DNA of 64,000 nucleotides, taken from NCBI RefSeq assembly GCF_014196345.1, contig NZ_JACIDN010000001.1, forward strand, positions 1 through 64,000, given 5' to 3'. Position 1 is the stretch's first letter; every line of letters starts with the position of its first letter. Source of the DNA: Methylobacterium brachythecii (lineage in GTDB: Bacteria; Pseudomonadota; Alphaproteobacteria; Rhizobiales; Beijerinckiaceae). This document shows positions 56,316-64,000 of this stretch, piece by piece. The position numbers and the translations under genes were made by a program. The notes below the pieces were generated by a model. The model did not search any database, was not told where the DNA came from, and saw only the letters and a list, made by a program, of their open reading frames with translations.

Positions 56316-57241
56316 TCGCTTTTCGCGTCCAGCCGCGCCCGGCCGAAATCCGGCTCGGCCGTCTCCTGGCCCATGGCGACGATGCCTTTGCGGATCGCAC
56401 GGGTGCGGGTGAACAGCTCGAACAGCGCGTCCCCGTCACCCCAGCGGATCGCCTTGGTGAGCGCCGAGAGGTCCTCGTTGAAGCGGCCGAGCATCTCCAG
56501 CACGGCCTCCTTGTTGGTGAGGAAGACGTCGCGCCACATGGTCGGATCGGACGCCGCGATGCGCGTGAAATCGCGAAAACCGCCGGCCGAGAATTTGATC
56601 ACCTCGGACTGCGTCACCGTCTCCAGATCGGCGGCGGTGCCGACGATGTTGTAGGCGATGAGATGCGGCACGTGGCTCGTGATGGCGAGCACGAGGTCGT
56701 GGTGCTCGGGCGTCATCGTCTCGACGATGGCGCCGAGACCCTCCCAGAATGCTGTCACCGTGGCGACGGCTCCATCATCCACGCCCTCGGGCGGGGTGAT
56801 GATGCACCAGCGGTTTTGAAACAGCGTCGCGAAGCCGGAATCGGGACCGGAATACTCGGTGCCCGCCACGGGATGGGCCGGCACGAAGGGGTTTTCCGGC
56901 TTGAGGTGCGACGCCGCTGCGGCGACCACCGAGCCCTTCACCGAGCCGACATCCGACAGGATCGCGCCAGGCTTGAGATGTGGCGCGAGTTCGGCCGCGA
57001 CTGCGCCGATGGCGCCCACCGGCACGCAGAGAATGACGAGATCGGCCTCGGTCACTCCGTCCGCCAGGCTGGACGTCGCGAGATCTGCAATGCCGAGCGC
57101 ACGGACGCGGTCGAGCACCGCCTCGTCGCGGTCGACGGCCACGACCCTGTCGGCAAGCCCGTAGGTGCGCGCGCCGCGGGCGATCGAGGAGCCGATCAGG
57201 CCGAGCCCGACGATGGCAACTGTGTGCAGGACGGTGCCCAT
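56312..57241 (-). CDS. tyrC: Prephenate/arogenate dehydrogenase
   Basis: A 309-residue NAD(P)-dependent dehydrogenase of tyrosine synthesis. The Rossmann motif VGLGLIGSSIARG is near the start, and the catalytic region has HPVAGTEYSGPDSGF and TSHVPHLIAYNIV. No ACT or chorismate mutase domain is fused, the TyrC-type arrangement in alphaproteobacteria. The ATG at 57241 is one base after the hisC stop (TAGGATG), with GGAG inside the end of hisC, so the two are coupled. Preference for prephenate or arogenate is not decided. Confidence 0.92.
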   Translation of the reverse strand: MGTVLHTVAIVGLGLIGSSIARGARTYGLADRVVAVDRDEAVLDRVRALGIADLATSSLADGVTEADLVILCVPVGAIGAVAAELAPHLKPGAILSDVGSVKGSVVAAAASHLKPENPFVPAHPVAGTEYSGPDSGFATLFQNRWCIITPPEGVDDGAVATVTAFWEGLGAIVETMTPEHHDLVLAITSHVPHLIAYNIVGTAADLETVTQSEVIKFSAGGFRDFTRIAASDPTMWRDVFLTNKEAVLEMLGRFNEDLSALTKAIRWGDGDALFELFTRTRAIRKGIVAMGQETAEPDFGRARLDAKSD

Positions 57242-57242
57242 C

Positions 57243-58367
57243 CTAGCTCCGGCCAAAACTCTTCAGCGCATCGATGAAGGCCCGGTTCGCTTCCTCGCTG
57301 CCGACGCTGACCCGCAGCGCATTCGGCAATCCATAGGACGCGACCTGGCGGACGATGACGCCGTGCCGGGTCAGGTGCGCGTCGGCATCGGCAGCCGTGC
57401 GGCCGGGCTCGTCCGGAAAGTGAGCCAGCAGAAAGTTCGCGACACTCGGCGTGACGGCGTAGCCGAGCGCCCGGACCTGCTCCGTGAGCCAGCCGAGCCA
57501 CTCGGTGTTGTGCGCGACGGCCGCCGCGAGATGGGCCTCGTCGGCAATCGCCGCGGCGCCCGCGGCGATGGACCCGCCTGACAGATTGAACGGCCCGCGG
57601 ATGCGGTTGAGCGCATCGACCACGCCTTCCGGCCCGACCATCCAGCCGATCCGCTGCGCCGCCAGTCCGTGGATCTTCGAGAAGGTGCGCGTCATGACGA
57701 CGTTCTGGGATTCGAGCGCCAGCTCCAACCCGGCGCCGTAATCGTTCGCGCGGACGTATTCGGCGTAGGCGCCGTCGAGCACCAGCAACACGTTGCCGGG
57801 CAGCCCGGCATGCAGGCGGCGGACCTCGTCGAAGGGCAGGTAGGTGCCCGTCGGGTTGTTGGGGTTGGCGATGTAGACGATCTTCGTGCGCGGCGTGACC
57901 GCGGCGAGGATGGCGTCGACGTCGGTGGTCAGATTCGTCTCCGGCACCACGACCGGCGTGCCGCCAGCCGACAGCATCGCGATCCGGTAGATCAGGAAGC
58001 CGTGCTCGCAATAGATGCCCTCGTCGCCCGGGCCGACGAAGGCGTGGGAGAGCAGGAACAGCAGCTCGTCCGAGCCCGCGCCGCAGACGATGCGGGCCGG
58101 ATCGAGCCCGAAGCGGGCCGCGATGGCCGTGCGCAGCTTCGACGCGGTGCCATCCGGGTAGGCCGCGAGCTTGGCCGATGCCTCCTGAAGGGCCGCGACG
58201 GCATGCGGGCTCGGGCCCAGCGGCGTCTCGTTCGAGGAGAGCTTGTGCACCTTGGCGACACCCGGCGCCGTGCTCTTGCCGGGCACATAGGCGTCGATGG
58301 CGAGCACGCCGGGCTTGGGCACCGGGCGGAGGGGGGACGAAACAGCGGCGGACATGGCTTCGGACAA
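57243..58367 (-). CDS. hisC: Histidinol-phosphate/aromatic aminotransferase
   Basis: A 374-residue PLP aminotransferase of fold type I. Marks are [26 protein letters not shown], the [10 protein letters not shown] loop, DGAYAEYV and the PLP lysine in [16 protein letters not shown] (FSK-I-HG-L). It serves histidine synthesis and, being coupled to tyrC, probably also transaminates prephenate or 4-hydroxyphenylpyruvate. An alternative start at the next ATG (58355) is possible. Confidence 0.92.
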   Translation of the reverse strand: MSEAMSAAVSSPLRPVPKPGVLAIDAYVPGKSTAPGVAKVHKLSSNETPLGPSPHAVAALQEASAKLAAYPDGTASKLRTAIAARFGLDPARIVCGAGSDELLFLLSHAFVGPGDEGIYCEHGFLIYRIAMLSAGGTPVVVPETNLTTDVDAILAAVTPRTKIVYIANPNNPTGTYLPFDEVRRLHAGLPGNVLLVLDGAYAEYVRANDYGAGLELALESQNVVMTRTFSKIHGLAAQRIGWMVGPEGVVDALNRIRGPFNLSGGSIAAGAAAIADEAHLAAAVAHNTEWLGWLTEQVRALGYAVTPSVANFLLAHFPDEPGRTAADADAHLTRHGVIVRQVASYGLPNALRVSVGSEEANRAFIDALKSFGRS

Positions 58368-58430
58368 CTGTCGGATGCGATCGAATCCGGTTCGTCTACA
58401 GCATTTCGCGCCGCCGTGGAGTCCGCAGGG

Positions 58431-59741
58431 TCACGCCTCGGCGTTGGCGTCGAGATCCCTGCCCTTCGTCTCGGGCATGAGCATCGCGGCGATGGTGCCG
58501 ATCACGCTGAAGGCGACGAGGTAATAGGCCGGCGCCAGCCGGTCGCCGGTGACGGCGATCAGCTTGTTCACCACCCAGTTGGTGCTGCCGCCGAAGATCG
58601 AGACCGAGAAGGCGTAGACGATCGACAGGCCGGCGCTACGCACCGCCCGCGGCAGTGATTCCGGGATGCCGACGATGATCGCCGCCGCGTTGATCGAGGA
58701 AAGCGCCGACATCAGGAAGGTCACCGCATAGACCGAGAGCGCGGTCGGCGCCTGCGCAAGCCAGGCAAAGGCCGGGATCGCCAGAAGCACGATCACCGCG
58801 CGCGGCCAGATCATCACCGGCCGCCGTCCGATCCGGTCGGCGATCCAGCCACCAAGCAACGGAAACACGATCGAGGCCAGCCCGAGCGCGATCGGCACGG
58901 CAGTCGAGACCGTTTCGGTGAGCCCGAGCGTCGCCTGCGCATAGACCGGCATGTTGGTGCCGATCGCGTTCGAGACGGTCGAGGCCGCGATGATCAGGAA
59001 GGTGAGGATCAGCAGCCGGCCATGCTCGCGCACCAGCCGGGCCACCACCGCGAGGGTCGAATCCGCCGCTTCCGGATCCTTCTCCTCACCGGCGGTCTCG
59101 GGCAGGTGACTGCGGATGATCAGGCCGACCGGCACGACGGCGAGGCCGAGCAGGAACATTCCGCGCCAGCCCCACTCCGCCATGGCGTGGTCGCCGACCG
59201 CCAATGTCAGCACGGAGGCGACGATGCCGGCGATCAGTGCAGCGCAGCCCTGGCTCGCGATCTGCCAACTCGCGATGAAGCCGCGATGGTCCGGTGGTGC
59301 CGCCTCCAGCAGATAGGCAGTGGACGGCCCGACCTCGCCGCCGAGCGCCAGCCCCTGGATCAGCCGCCCGACGATGACGATGCCCTGCGCCCATCCCCCG
59401 ATAGCATCGTAGCCCGGCGTCAGGGCCAGCATCAGCATGCCGACCGCCATGAGCGCGATGGTGATGAGCATGGCGGGCTTGCGCCCTGCCCGGTCGGCGA
59501 AGGCGCCGATCACGATGCCGCCGATCGGGCGCATCACGTAGCCGATGCCGAACAGGGCCAGCGAGGCGAGCAGGCTGTCGGTGGCGTTCTGCGACGGGAA
59601 GAAGGCGGCGCCGATCGGCACGGCGAAGAAGGCGTAGATCGTGAAATCGTAGAATTCGAGAGCGTTGCCGAGCACCACGGCCCCCACGGCCTTGCGGTCC
59701 AGCGCCGGATGGCCCTGTGCAGCTGCGATCTCGCCCTTCAT
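58431..59741 (-). CDS. MHS-type MFS transporter
   Basis: A 436-residue metabolite:proton symporter of the major facilitator superfamily (MHS group, which includes KgtP, ProP and citrate carriers). GNALEFYDFTIYAFFAVPIG is the first helix, FADRAGRKPAML the A-motif, and GGEVGPSTAYLLEAAP the typical helix-4/5 region. Substrate is unknown; small organic acids or betaine-like solutes are likely. AAGGAGCGGGA before the ATG at 59741 is a strong ribosome site. It lies between hisC and metX, in the same direction as hisC. Confidence 0.9.
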   Translation of the reverse strand: MKGEIAAAQGHPALDRKAVGAVVLGNALEFYDFTIYAFFAVPIGAAFFPSQNATDSLLASLALFGIGYVMRPIGGIVIGAFADRAGRKPAMLITIALMAVGMLMLALTPGYDAIGGWAQGIVIVGRLIQGLALGGEVGPSTAYLLEAAPPDHRGFIASWQIASQGCAALIAGIVASVLTLAVGDHAMAEWGWRGMFLLGLAVVPVGLIIRSHLPETAGEEKDPEAADSTLAVVARLVREHGRLLILTFLIIAASTVSNAIGTNMPVYAQATLGLTETVSTAVPIALGLASIVFPLLGGWIADRIGRRPVMIWPRAVIVLLAIPAFAWLAQAPTALSVYAVTFLMSALSSINAAAIIVGIPESLPRAVRSAGLSIVYAFSVSIFGGSTNWVVNKLIAVTGDRLAPAYYLVAFSVIGTIAAMLMPETKGRDLDANAEA

Positions 59742-59916
59742 TCCCGCTCCTTCGCTTATTGCGGCGCACTCATAAACCAGTGAGGGAGGTTTTGTTGCAG
59801 AGCTGGCGATAACTCCTCGCAATCAGCCGCTTCCTCCTTTCGTTGACGCACTGGGATGGGCACATTACCTCCTGTCGACCCGGCCAAGTCTGAAGGGCTG
59901 GACCCCGCGTCGCCTC

Positions 59917-61191
59917 ATGACAACGCGAGAGCTTCGACCGATGGCCGAGTTGGCCCCGGGGGCAGCACCCGAGCGCGCGATGGACACCACGTTGACGCCA
60001 GATGCCGAGACCGGCCTTCGCGACGAGGCGAAGCCATCACGCCGTGACTACGACGCCCTTCCGGCCTCCGACCCGAAGAGCCCCGTCGCGCTGTTCGGCA
60101 CCGACGAGCCGCTGTCGATGGATTGCGGTATCACGCTCGCGCCGTTCCGGGTCGCCTACCAGACCGTCGGAACGCTCAACGCCGAGCGCTCCAACGCGGT
60201 CCTGATCTGCCACGCGCTGACCGGCGACCAGCATTTCGCCCACACCCATCCGGTCACCGGCAAGGCAGGCTGGTGGGAGACGCTGGTCGGCCCCGGCAAG
60301 CCGATCGACACGAACCGCTACTTCGTCATCTGCTCGAACGTGATCGGCAGTTGCATGGGCTCGACCGGCCCGGCCTCGCTCGATCCGTCAACGGGTCGGC
60401 CCTACGGGCTCGACTTCCCGCTGGTGACCATCCGCGACATGGTGCGGGCCCAATCGATGCTGCTCGACCGGCTCGGCATCCGCGACCTGTTTCTCTGCAT
60501 CGGCGGCTCGATGGGCGGGATGCAGGTCCTGCAATGGGCCTCGCTTTTCCCCGAACGCGTCTTCGCCGCGATGCCGATCGCCACGGGCGCGCGCCATTCG
60601 GCGCAGAACATCGCCTTCCACGAGGTCGGAAGGCAGGCGATCATGGCCGACCCGGCCTGGGCGGATGGACGCTATCTCGAAGAGGGCACGCGGCCGGCCA
60701 AGGGCCTCGGCGTCGCGCGGATGGGCGCGCACATCACCTACCTGTCCGAGCCGGCCCTGCATCGTAAGTTCGGCCGCCGTCTCCAGAACCGGGCTGCGCC
60801 GACCTTCTCGTTCAATGCCGACTTCCAGATCGAGAGCTACCTGCGCCACCAGGGGCTCTCCTTCGTCGAACGCTTCGACGCCAACGCCTATCTCTATCTC
60901 ACCCGGGCGATGGACTATTTCGACCTCGCCGAGGACCATGGCGGCGTGCTCGCCAACGCCTTCCGAGGTTCGAAGACTCGATTCTGCGTGATCTCCTTCA
61001 CCTCCGACTGGCTGTTTCCGACCGCCGATTCCCGGGCGATCGTCCACGCGCTGAACGCAGTCGCCGCGCCGGTGGCCTTCGTCGAGGTCGAGAGCGACAA
61101 AGGCCACGACGCCTTCCTGCTCGACGAGCCGGCGATGTTTTCCGCCGCACAGGGCTTCATCGACGCGGCGGCGCGGGCGCGAGGGCTCTGA
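59917..61191 (+). CDS. metX: Homoserine O-acetyltransferase
   Basis: A 424-residue alpha/beta-fold acyltransferase that activates homoserine for methionine synthesis (acetyl or, in some, succinyl). The nucleophile elbow is [12 protein letters not shown], with the conserved [25 protein letters not shown] and the acid/histidine segments FTSDWLFP and [15 protein letters not shown]. The N-terminal 50 residues are variable; in-frame ATGs at 59941 and 59980 are alternatives because the ribosome site at 59917 is weak. A TTGACG box at 59843-59848 may be part of the promoter. No SAM riboswitch was recognised. Confidence 0.93.
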   Translation: MTTRELRPMAELAPGAAPERAMDTTLTPDAETGLRDEAKPSRRDYDALPASDPKSPVALFGTDEPLSMDCGITLAPFRVAYQTVGTLNAERSNAVLICHALTGDQHFAHTHPVTGKAGWWETLVGPGKPIDTNRYFVICSNVIGSCMGSTGPASLDPSTGRPYGLDFPLVTIRDMVRAQSMLLDRLGIRDLFLCIGGSMGGMQVLQWASLFPERVFAAMPIATGARHSAQNIAFHEVGRQAIMADPAWADGRYLEEGTRPAKGLGVARMGAHITYLSEPALHRKFGRRLQNRAAPTFSFNADFQIESYLRHQGLSFVERFDANAYLYLTRAMDYFDLAEDHGGVLANAFRGSKTRFCVISFTSDWLFPTADSRAIVHALNAVAAPVAFVEVESDKGHDAFLLDEPAMFSAAQGFIDAAARARGL

Positions 61192-61880
61192 TGGCTCATC
61201 CCACCCTGACCGACGCCTCCACTGCGCCCTGGGATGCCGCCGAGTCATTGCCGCGGGGCGCGGATGAGCGCGTCGACCACCTCGTCGTGCTCGGGCTGGT
61301 GCCCGACGGCGCCCGCGTGCTCGATATCGGCTGCGGCGACGGCTCGCTGCTGGCGCTGCTGCGCGATCGCCGCAACATCGACGGACGCGGCATCGAGCTG
61401 TCGCGCGAGGGCGTGAACGCCTGCCTCGCCCGCGGCCTGCCGGTGATCCAGGGCGATGCCGATACCGATCTCGCCAACTATCCCGACGACGCCTTCGACG
61501 TGGTCGTACTCTCCCAGACCATCCAGGCGACGCGCAACCCGCGCATCGTGCTCGAGCATCTGCTGCGCATCGGCAAGCAGGTCATCATCTCCTTCCCGAA
61601 TTTCGGGCATTGGCGCGTGCGAACGGAACTCGCCTTCCGCGGTCGCATGCCGATGACGGAGATCATGCCCGAGACCTGGTACGAGACCCCGAACATCCAC
61701 CACTGCACCATCCGGGACTTCGTCGGCCTGTGTCGCACGGTCGGCGCCAACATCGAGAAGGCCACCGCCCTCGACGGGCGCGGCAAGCCGATGCGCTACT
61801 CGATGCCGTGGTGGTTCTGGAACCTCGTCGGGGCGCAGGGGGTGTTCCTGCTGCGGCGGGGTCCAGCGAAACCGCTTTGA
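61191..61880 (+). CDS. metW: MetW methionine synthesis protein
   Basis: A 229-residue SAM-methyltransferase-fold protein, MetW, always paired with metX. It has VLDIGCGDGSLLALLR (the SAM-site fold), VVLSQTIQATRNPR and the typical SFPNFGHWRVR and MPETWYETPNIHHCTIRDF segments (the latter read in blocks). It is thought to be needed for active MetX. Its ATG overlaps the metX stop by one base (TGATG). Confidence 0.94.
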   Translation: MAHPTLTDASTAPWDAAESLPRGADERVDHLVVLGLVPDGARVLDIGCGDGSLLALLRDRRNIDGRGIELSREGVNACLARGLPVIQGDADTDLANYPDDAFDVVVLSQTIQATRNPRIVLEHLLRIGKQVIISFPNFGHWRVRTELAFRGRMPMTEIMPETWYETPNIHHCTIRDFVGLCRTVGANIEKATALDGRGKPMRYSMPWWFWNLVGAQGVFLLRRGPAKPL

Positions 61881-61884
61881 GCGA

Positions 61885-62394
61885 ATGCGGCGAGTCGTCA
61901 TCCTCGGGCCGCCCGGTAGTGGCAAATCTACCCTCGCCCGCCAGCTCGGCGAGCGACACGGGCTGCCCGTCTTCCATCTCGACCAGATCTATTTCCGCCC
62001 CGGCTGGGTGCCGGTGGAGCAGGAGATTTTTGCCACCGAAGTCGCACGCATCGCAGCTCTGCCGGACTGGGTGATCGACGGCAACTACACCGCCACGATC
62101 GCGCCACGGCTCGCGGCGGCGGATACCGTGATCTATCTCGACGTGCCGACCTGGCTGCTCATGGCCCGCATCAGCAAGCGGACGATCACCAGCTATGCGC
62201 GCGAGCGGCCCGAGATGGCGGCCGGCTGCCCCGAGCGGTTCGAACTGGAATTCCTGCGCTTCGCGCTGGCCTGGAATCGGACCCGTCGGGCGCGAAGCGT
62301 CGCCGTCGCCGAAGGATTTCCGGGACGCGGAATCGTCCTGCGCAGCCGGCGGCCGATGCACGACCTGTCGCGTCGTCTCGGCGGAGACGCCTAG
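61885..62394 (+). CDS. P-loop kinase-like protein
   Basis: A 169-residue P-loop NTPase starting MRRVVILGPPGSGKSTLARQL, with the Walker A GPPGSGKST at 8-16. The HLDQIYFRPGW and WVIDGNYTATIAPRL segments are those of small adenylate-kinase-like proteins annotated as DNA topology modulation protein (FlaR type), whose role is unsettled. It starts four bases after metW, so it is in the metX-metW transcript. It overlaps the convergent FAD gene by four bases. Confidence 0.82.
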   Translation: MRRVVILGPPGSGKSTLARQLGERHGLPVFHLDQIYFRPGWVPVEQEIFATEVARIAALPDWVIDGNYTATIAPRLAAADTVIYLDVPTWLLMARISKRTITSYARERPEMAAGCPERFELEFLRFALAWNRTRRARSVAVAEGFPGRGIVLRSRRPMHDLSRRLGGDA

Positions 62395-63776
62395 GCCGCC
62401 TCGTCGCGTGCCAGTTCGGCCGCGATTCCGGCGGCGAGGTCGGCCGCCTGGTTGCGGATATCGGGCACCGCGATGCACTCCCAGAGCGCCCCGCGCATCA
62501 GCGGGCCGATCGTCCAGAGCGGACCGCCGAGGGGCAGGCCGCGCGCACGGAAATCCGCGTCGACGTCGAGCCCGAGACCGAACGGGCCGGGACGCACTAG
62601 GCCGCGATCGATCAGCCGGCGCAGCAGCGGGTCCGGCGTCTTGCTGACGCGGCCGATCCCGGTGGCGTCGAGGATGCACTGCACCGTCAGACGCTCGGGC
62701 TCCGCAGCGCCCCGCGGCCTCAGCGTCACCACGGCGCGACTCGGTTCGTCCTCGATCGACAGGATGCGGCCGGCCCGTACCGTCAGGCAGCCGGCCGCGA
62801 TGTCGTCGGCGATCGCAGCGGCGGCGGGCGGTGCCGAGCGGTGGCGATGCACGTCCCAGAACGGGCGCAGATGGCGCAGGAAGCGCTCCCGCTCCGAAGC
62901 CGGCAGGCTGCGCCAAACGTAGTCCGTAATCGGCCGAAGCGCGTCGATCACGTTGCGCCAATCGTCGCCGGCCGCATGCGCCGCCGCGCGGATGCGCCGG
63001 GTCAGGGCCGTGAGCGAGCGGAGATCCACCCCGGTCAGGTTGGGCACGGGAAGCGCCTCGGTCGGCGCATGGGTGTTCGGCAGCAGGCCACGACGCGACA
63101 GAGCGATAATCGGGCCGCCGAAGCCGCGACGGCGCAGGCTGATGACGGCATCGATCATCGTCAGCCCCGTGCCGACGATGAGCACCGGAAGCTCCGGCTG
63201 CAACCGGCCGATGGTCTCTGGCGACCAGAGATCGGCCCGGTGCCGGCTATGCGGCTCGCCGGTTCCGGCGAGGTTACCCATGGCGAGCACCGCCCCGGCG
63301 ACCGGCAGGCTGAGGCCCCCCTCGGTGCGGAGCGCAAACCCGCCCGGCCGTGGCACGAGGTCGGAAATGCCATCGTTGACGAGGCGCAGGCGCGGCGGCC
63401 CGGAGCCCGTGACGGTGTCCGTCAGGATCTCCGAGAGATAGCGGCCATAGAGCGCCCGCGACGCGAAGGTGCCGCCCGGCGTGACCCGTACTCCGGCAGC
63501 CTCGTCCGGCGGCAGGTCGAGGGCATTGCGCGCGAGCCATTGCTCGAAATGCCGGGGGCGATCCGGATACGCGCTCATGTTGGAGGCGCGCAGGTTCAGG
63601 AAATGCCCGAAATCGCCGGTGCCGTAGGCGAGACCTCGCCCGAAACTCGCGGAGCGCTCGCAGAGGAGCACAGGCCGGTTGTGCGGCAGCGAGTCCAATA
63701 GCTGGATCGCCGCCATGGTGCCGCTGAAACCGGCGCCGATGACGGCGATGGGGAGCGCAGAATGGTGCGCGCTCAT
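62391..63776 (-). CDS. FAD/NAD(P)-binding oxidoreductase-like protein
   Basis: A 461-residue protein of the FAD-NAD(P)-binding family (COG4529 type). It has an N-terminal dinucleotide fold IAVIGAGFSGTMAAIQLL (10-27), the FLNLRASNMSAYP segment, a second dinucleotide motif VLIVGTGLTMIDAVISL, and a C-terminal CILDATGIGRVSKTPD region. Members are often found with hydroxyacylglutathione hydrolase or siderophore genes; no reaction is known for this one. The ATG at 63776 has GGAG nine bases upstream. A promoter with a palindrome over its -10 box lies at 63833-63867. Confidence 0.85.
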   Translation of the reverse strand: MSAHHSALPIAVIGAGFSGTMAAIQLLDSLPHNRPVLLCERSASFGRGLAYGTGDFGHFLNLRASNMSAYPDRPRHFEQWLARNALDLPPDEAAGVRVTPGGTFASRALYGRYLSEILTDTVTGSGPPRLRLVNDGISDLVPRPGGFALRTEGGLSLPVAGAVLAMGNLAGTGEPHSRHRADLWSPETIGRLQPELPVLIVGTGLTMIDAVISLRRRGFGGPIIALSRRGLLPNTHAPTEALPVPNLTGVDLRSLTALTRRIRAAAHAAGDDWRNVIDALRPITDYVWRSLPASERERFLRHLRPFWDVHRHRSAPPAAAAIADDIAAGCLTVRAGRILSIEDEPSRAVVTLRPRGAAEPERLTVQCILDATGIGRVSKTPDPLLRRLIDRGLVRPGPFGLGLDVDADFRARGLPLGGPLWTIGPLMRGALWECIAVPDIRNQAADLAAGIAAELARDEAA

Positions 63777-63832
63777 GACAGGATGCTCCAGAACGGGTGA
63801 GCGCGCCGCTTGAACGAGCGGCACGACGGTTT

Positions 63833-63867
63833 CGTTCTTTATAGAGAACGGCATGACAGGTCGTAAA
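63833..63867 (-). promoter_or_regulatory. Predicted promoter with overlapping operator-like palindrome
   Basis: Read on the minus strand: a TTTACG -35 (63862-63867), an 18-base spacer and a TATAAA -10 (63838-63843). The -10 lies in an 18-bp near-perfect palindrome, CGTTCTTTATAGAGAACG at 63833-63850 (one mismatched pair). This is the arrangement of a repressor operator. The start codon is 57 bases further on. Confidence 0.55.
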
Positions 63868-64000
63868 GTACCCTGTCCGCCGCTCGAAGCATCCGGGTCT
63901 TGAGTCCAACCGTCGAAATTAAAAGGATAATTGCGAATTCTGCTGCTGGAAGGCTGTTCTCCCGACGGTCTCGCGCGCAGAACGTCCTTCAACCGATCGT

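Noticed and set aside
59742..59916. Possible SAM riboswitch upstream of metX
   Set aside because: The leader is short and lacks the pseudoknot blocks and A-rich core of the SAM-II type found before metX/metA in other alphaproteobacteria; no other SAM aptamer pattern was seen.

Overview
The window is a high-GC chromosomal segment with about 50 protein genes, typical of an alphaproteobacterium of the Methylobacterium/Methylorubrum group. The basis is gene content (an oxalyl-CoA reduction cluster like that of M. extorquens, IalB, DUF2244, long-form HisG with HisZ, hisC-tyrC next to metX-metW, a porin of the Methylobacterium type, a ROSE-type heat-shock leader) and strong GC bias at third codon positions. 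No rRNA, tRNA, CRISPR array, insertion sequence or prophage was recognised. The assignment rests on gene content read by eye, not on a database search.

Layout. 1-8.8 kb: a diverged direct repeat, DUF2244 protein and divergent nth, a secreted cupin-like protein, purC, two large GT2 glycosyltransferases separated by a palindromic repeat, a Gly-rich secreted protein and an IalB protein. 9.1-14 kb: the oxalate cluster (OxlT-type antiporter, FAH-family protein, PanE2-type reductase, oxalyl-CoA-synthetase-like ligase). 14-21.9 kb: small secreted protein, kup, an AlkZ/YcaQ-type DNA glycosylase, tex, a secreted alpha/beta hydrolase. 22-28.1 kb: YhaN/YhaO-type ATPase-nuclease pair, GFA-type protein, pxpA. 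28.2-36.4 kb: a lower-GC DUF2235 hydrolase, an extended AI-2E family membrane protein, an orphan selenate/phosphonate-type binding protein, an APC permease, a DJ-1/isonitrile-hydratase-like protein and a lysophospholipase-like hydrolase.

36.4-41.5 kb: hsp20 behind a predicted RpoH promoter and three-hairpin RNA thermometer, a Cys-containing secreted protein, a porin, and glnK-amt with a predicted sigma-54 promoter. 41.5-52.2 kb: tesB, an FAD monooxygenase, hisZ-hisG, a hybrid sensor kinase, a VOC dioxygenase, a ferredoxin/flavodoxin-NADP reductase and bioD. 52.2-56.3 kb: a LysR regulator divergent from dctA and a D-tartrate-dehydratase-like enolase, reading as a tartrate/dicarboxylate uptake and breakdown unit. 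56.3-64 kb: tyrC, hisC, an MHS-type transporter, metX-metW, a P-loop kinase-like protein and an FAD/NAD(P)-binding protein with a palindrome over its likely -10 box.

Most interesting: the four-gene oxalate-to-glyoxylate unit with its unassigned FAH-family member, the hsp20 thermometer, the LysR-dctA-tarD unit, a perfect 16-bp inverted repeat upstream of hisZ, and the palindromic operator candidate near the right end.
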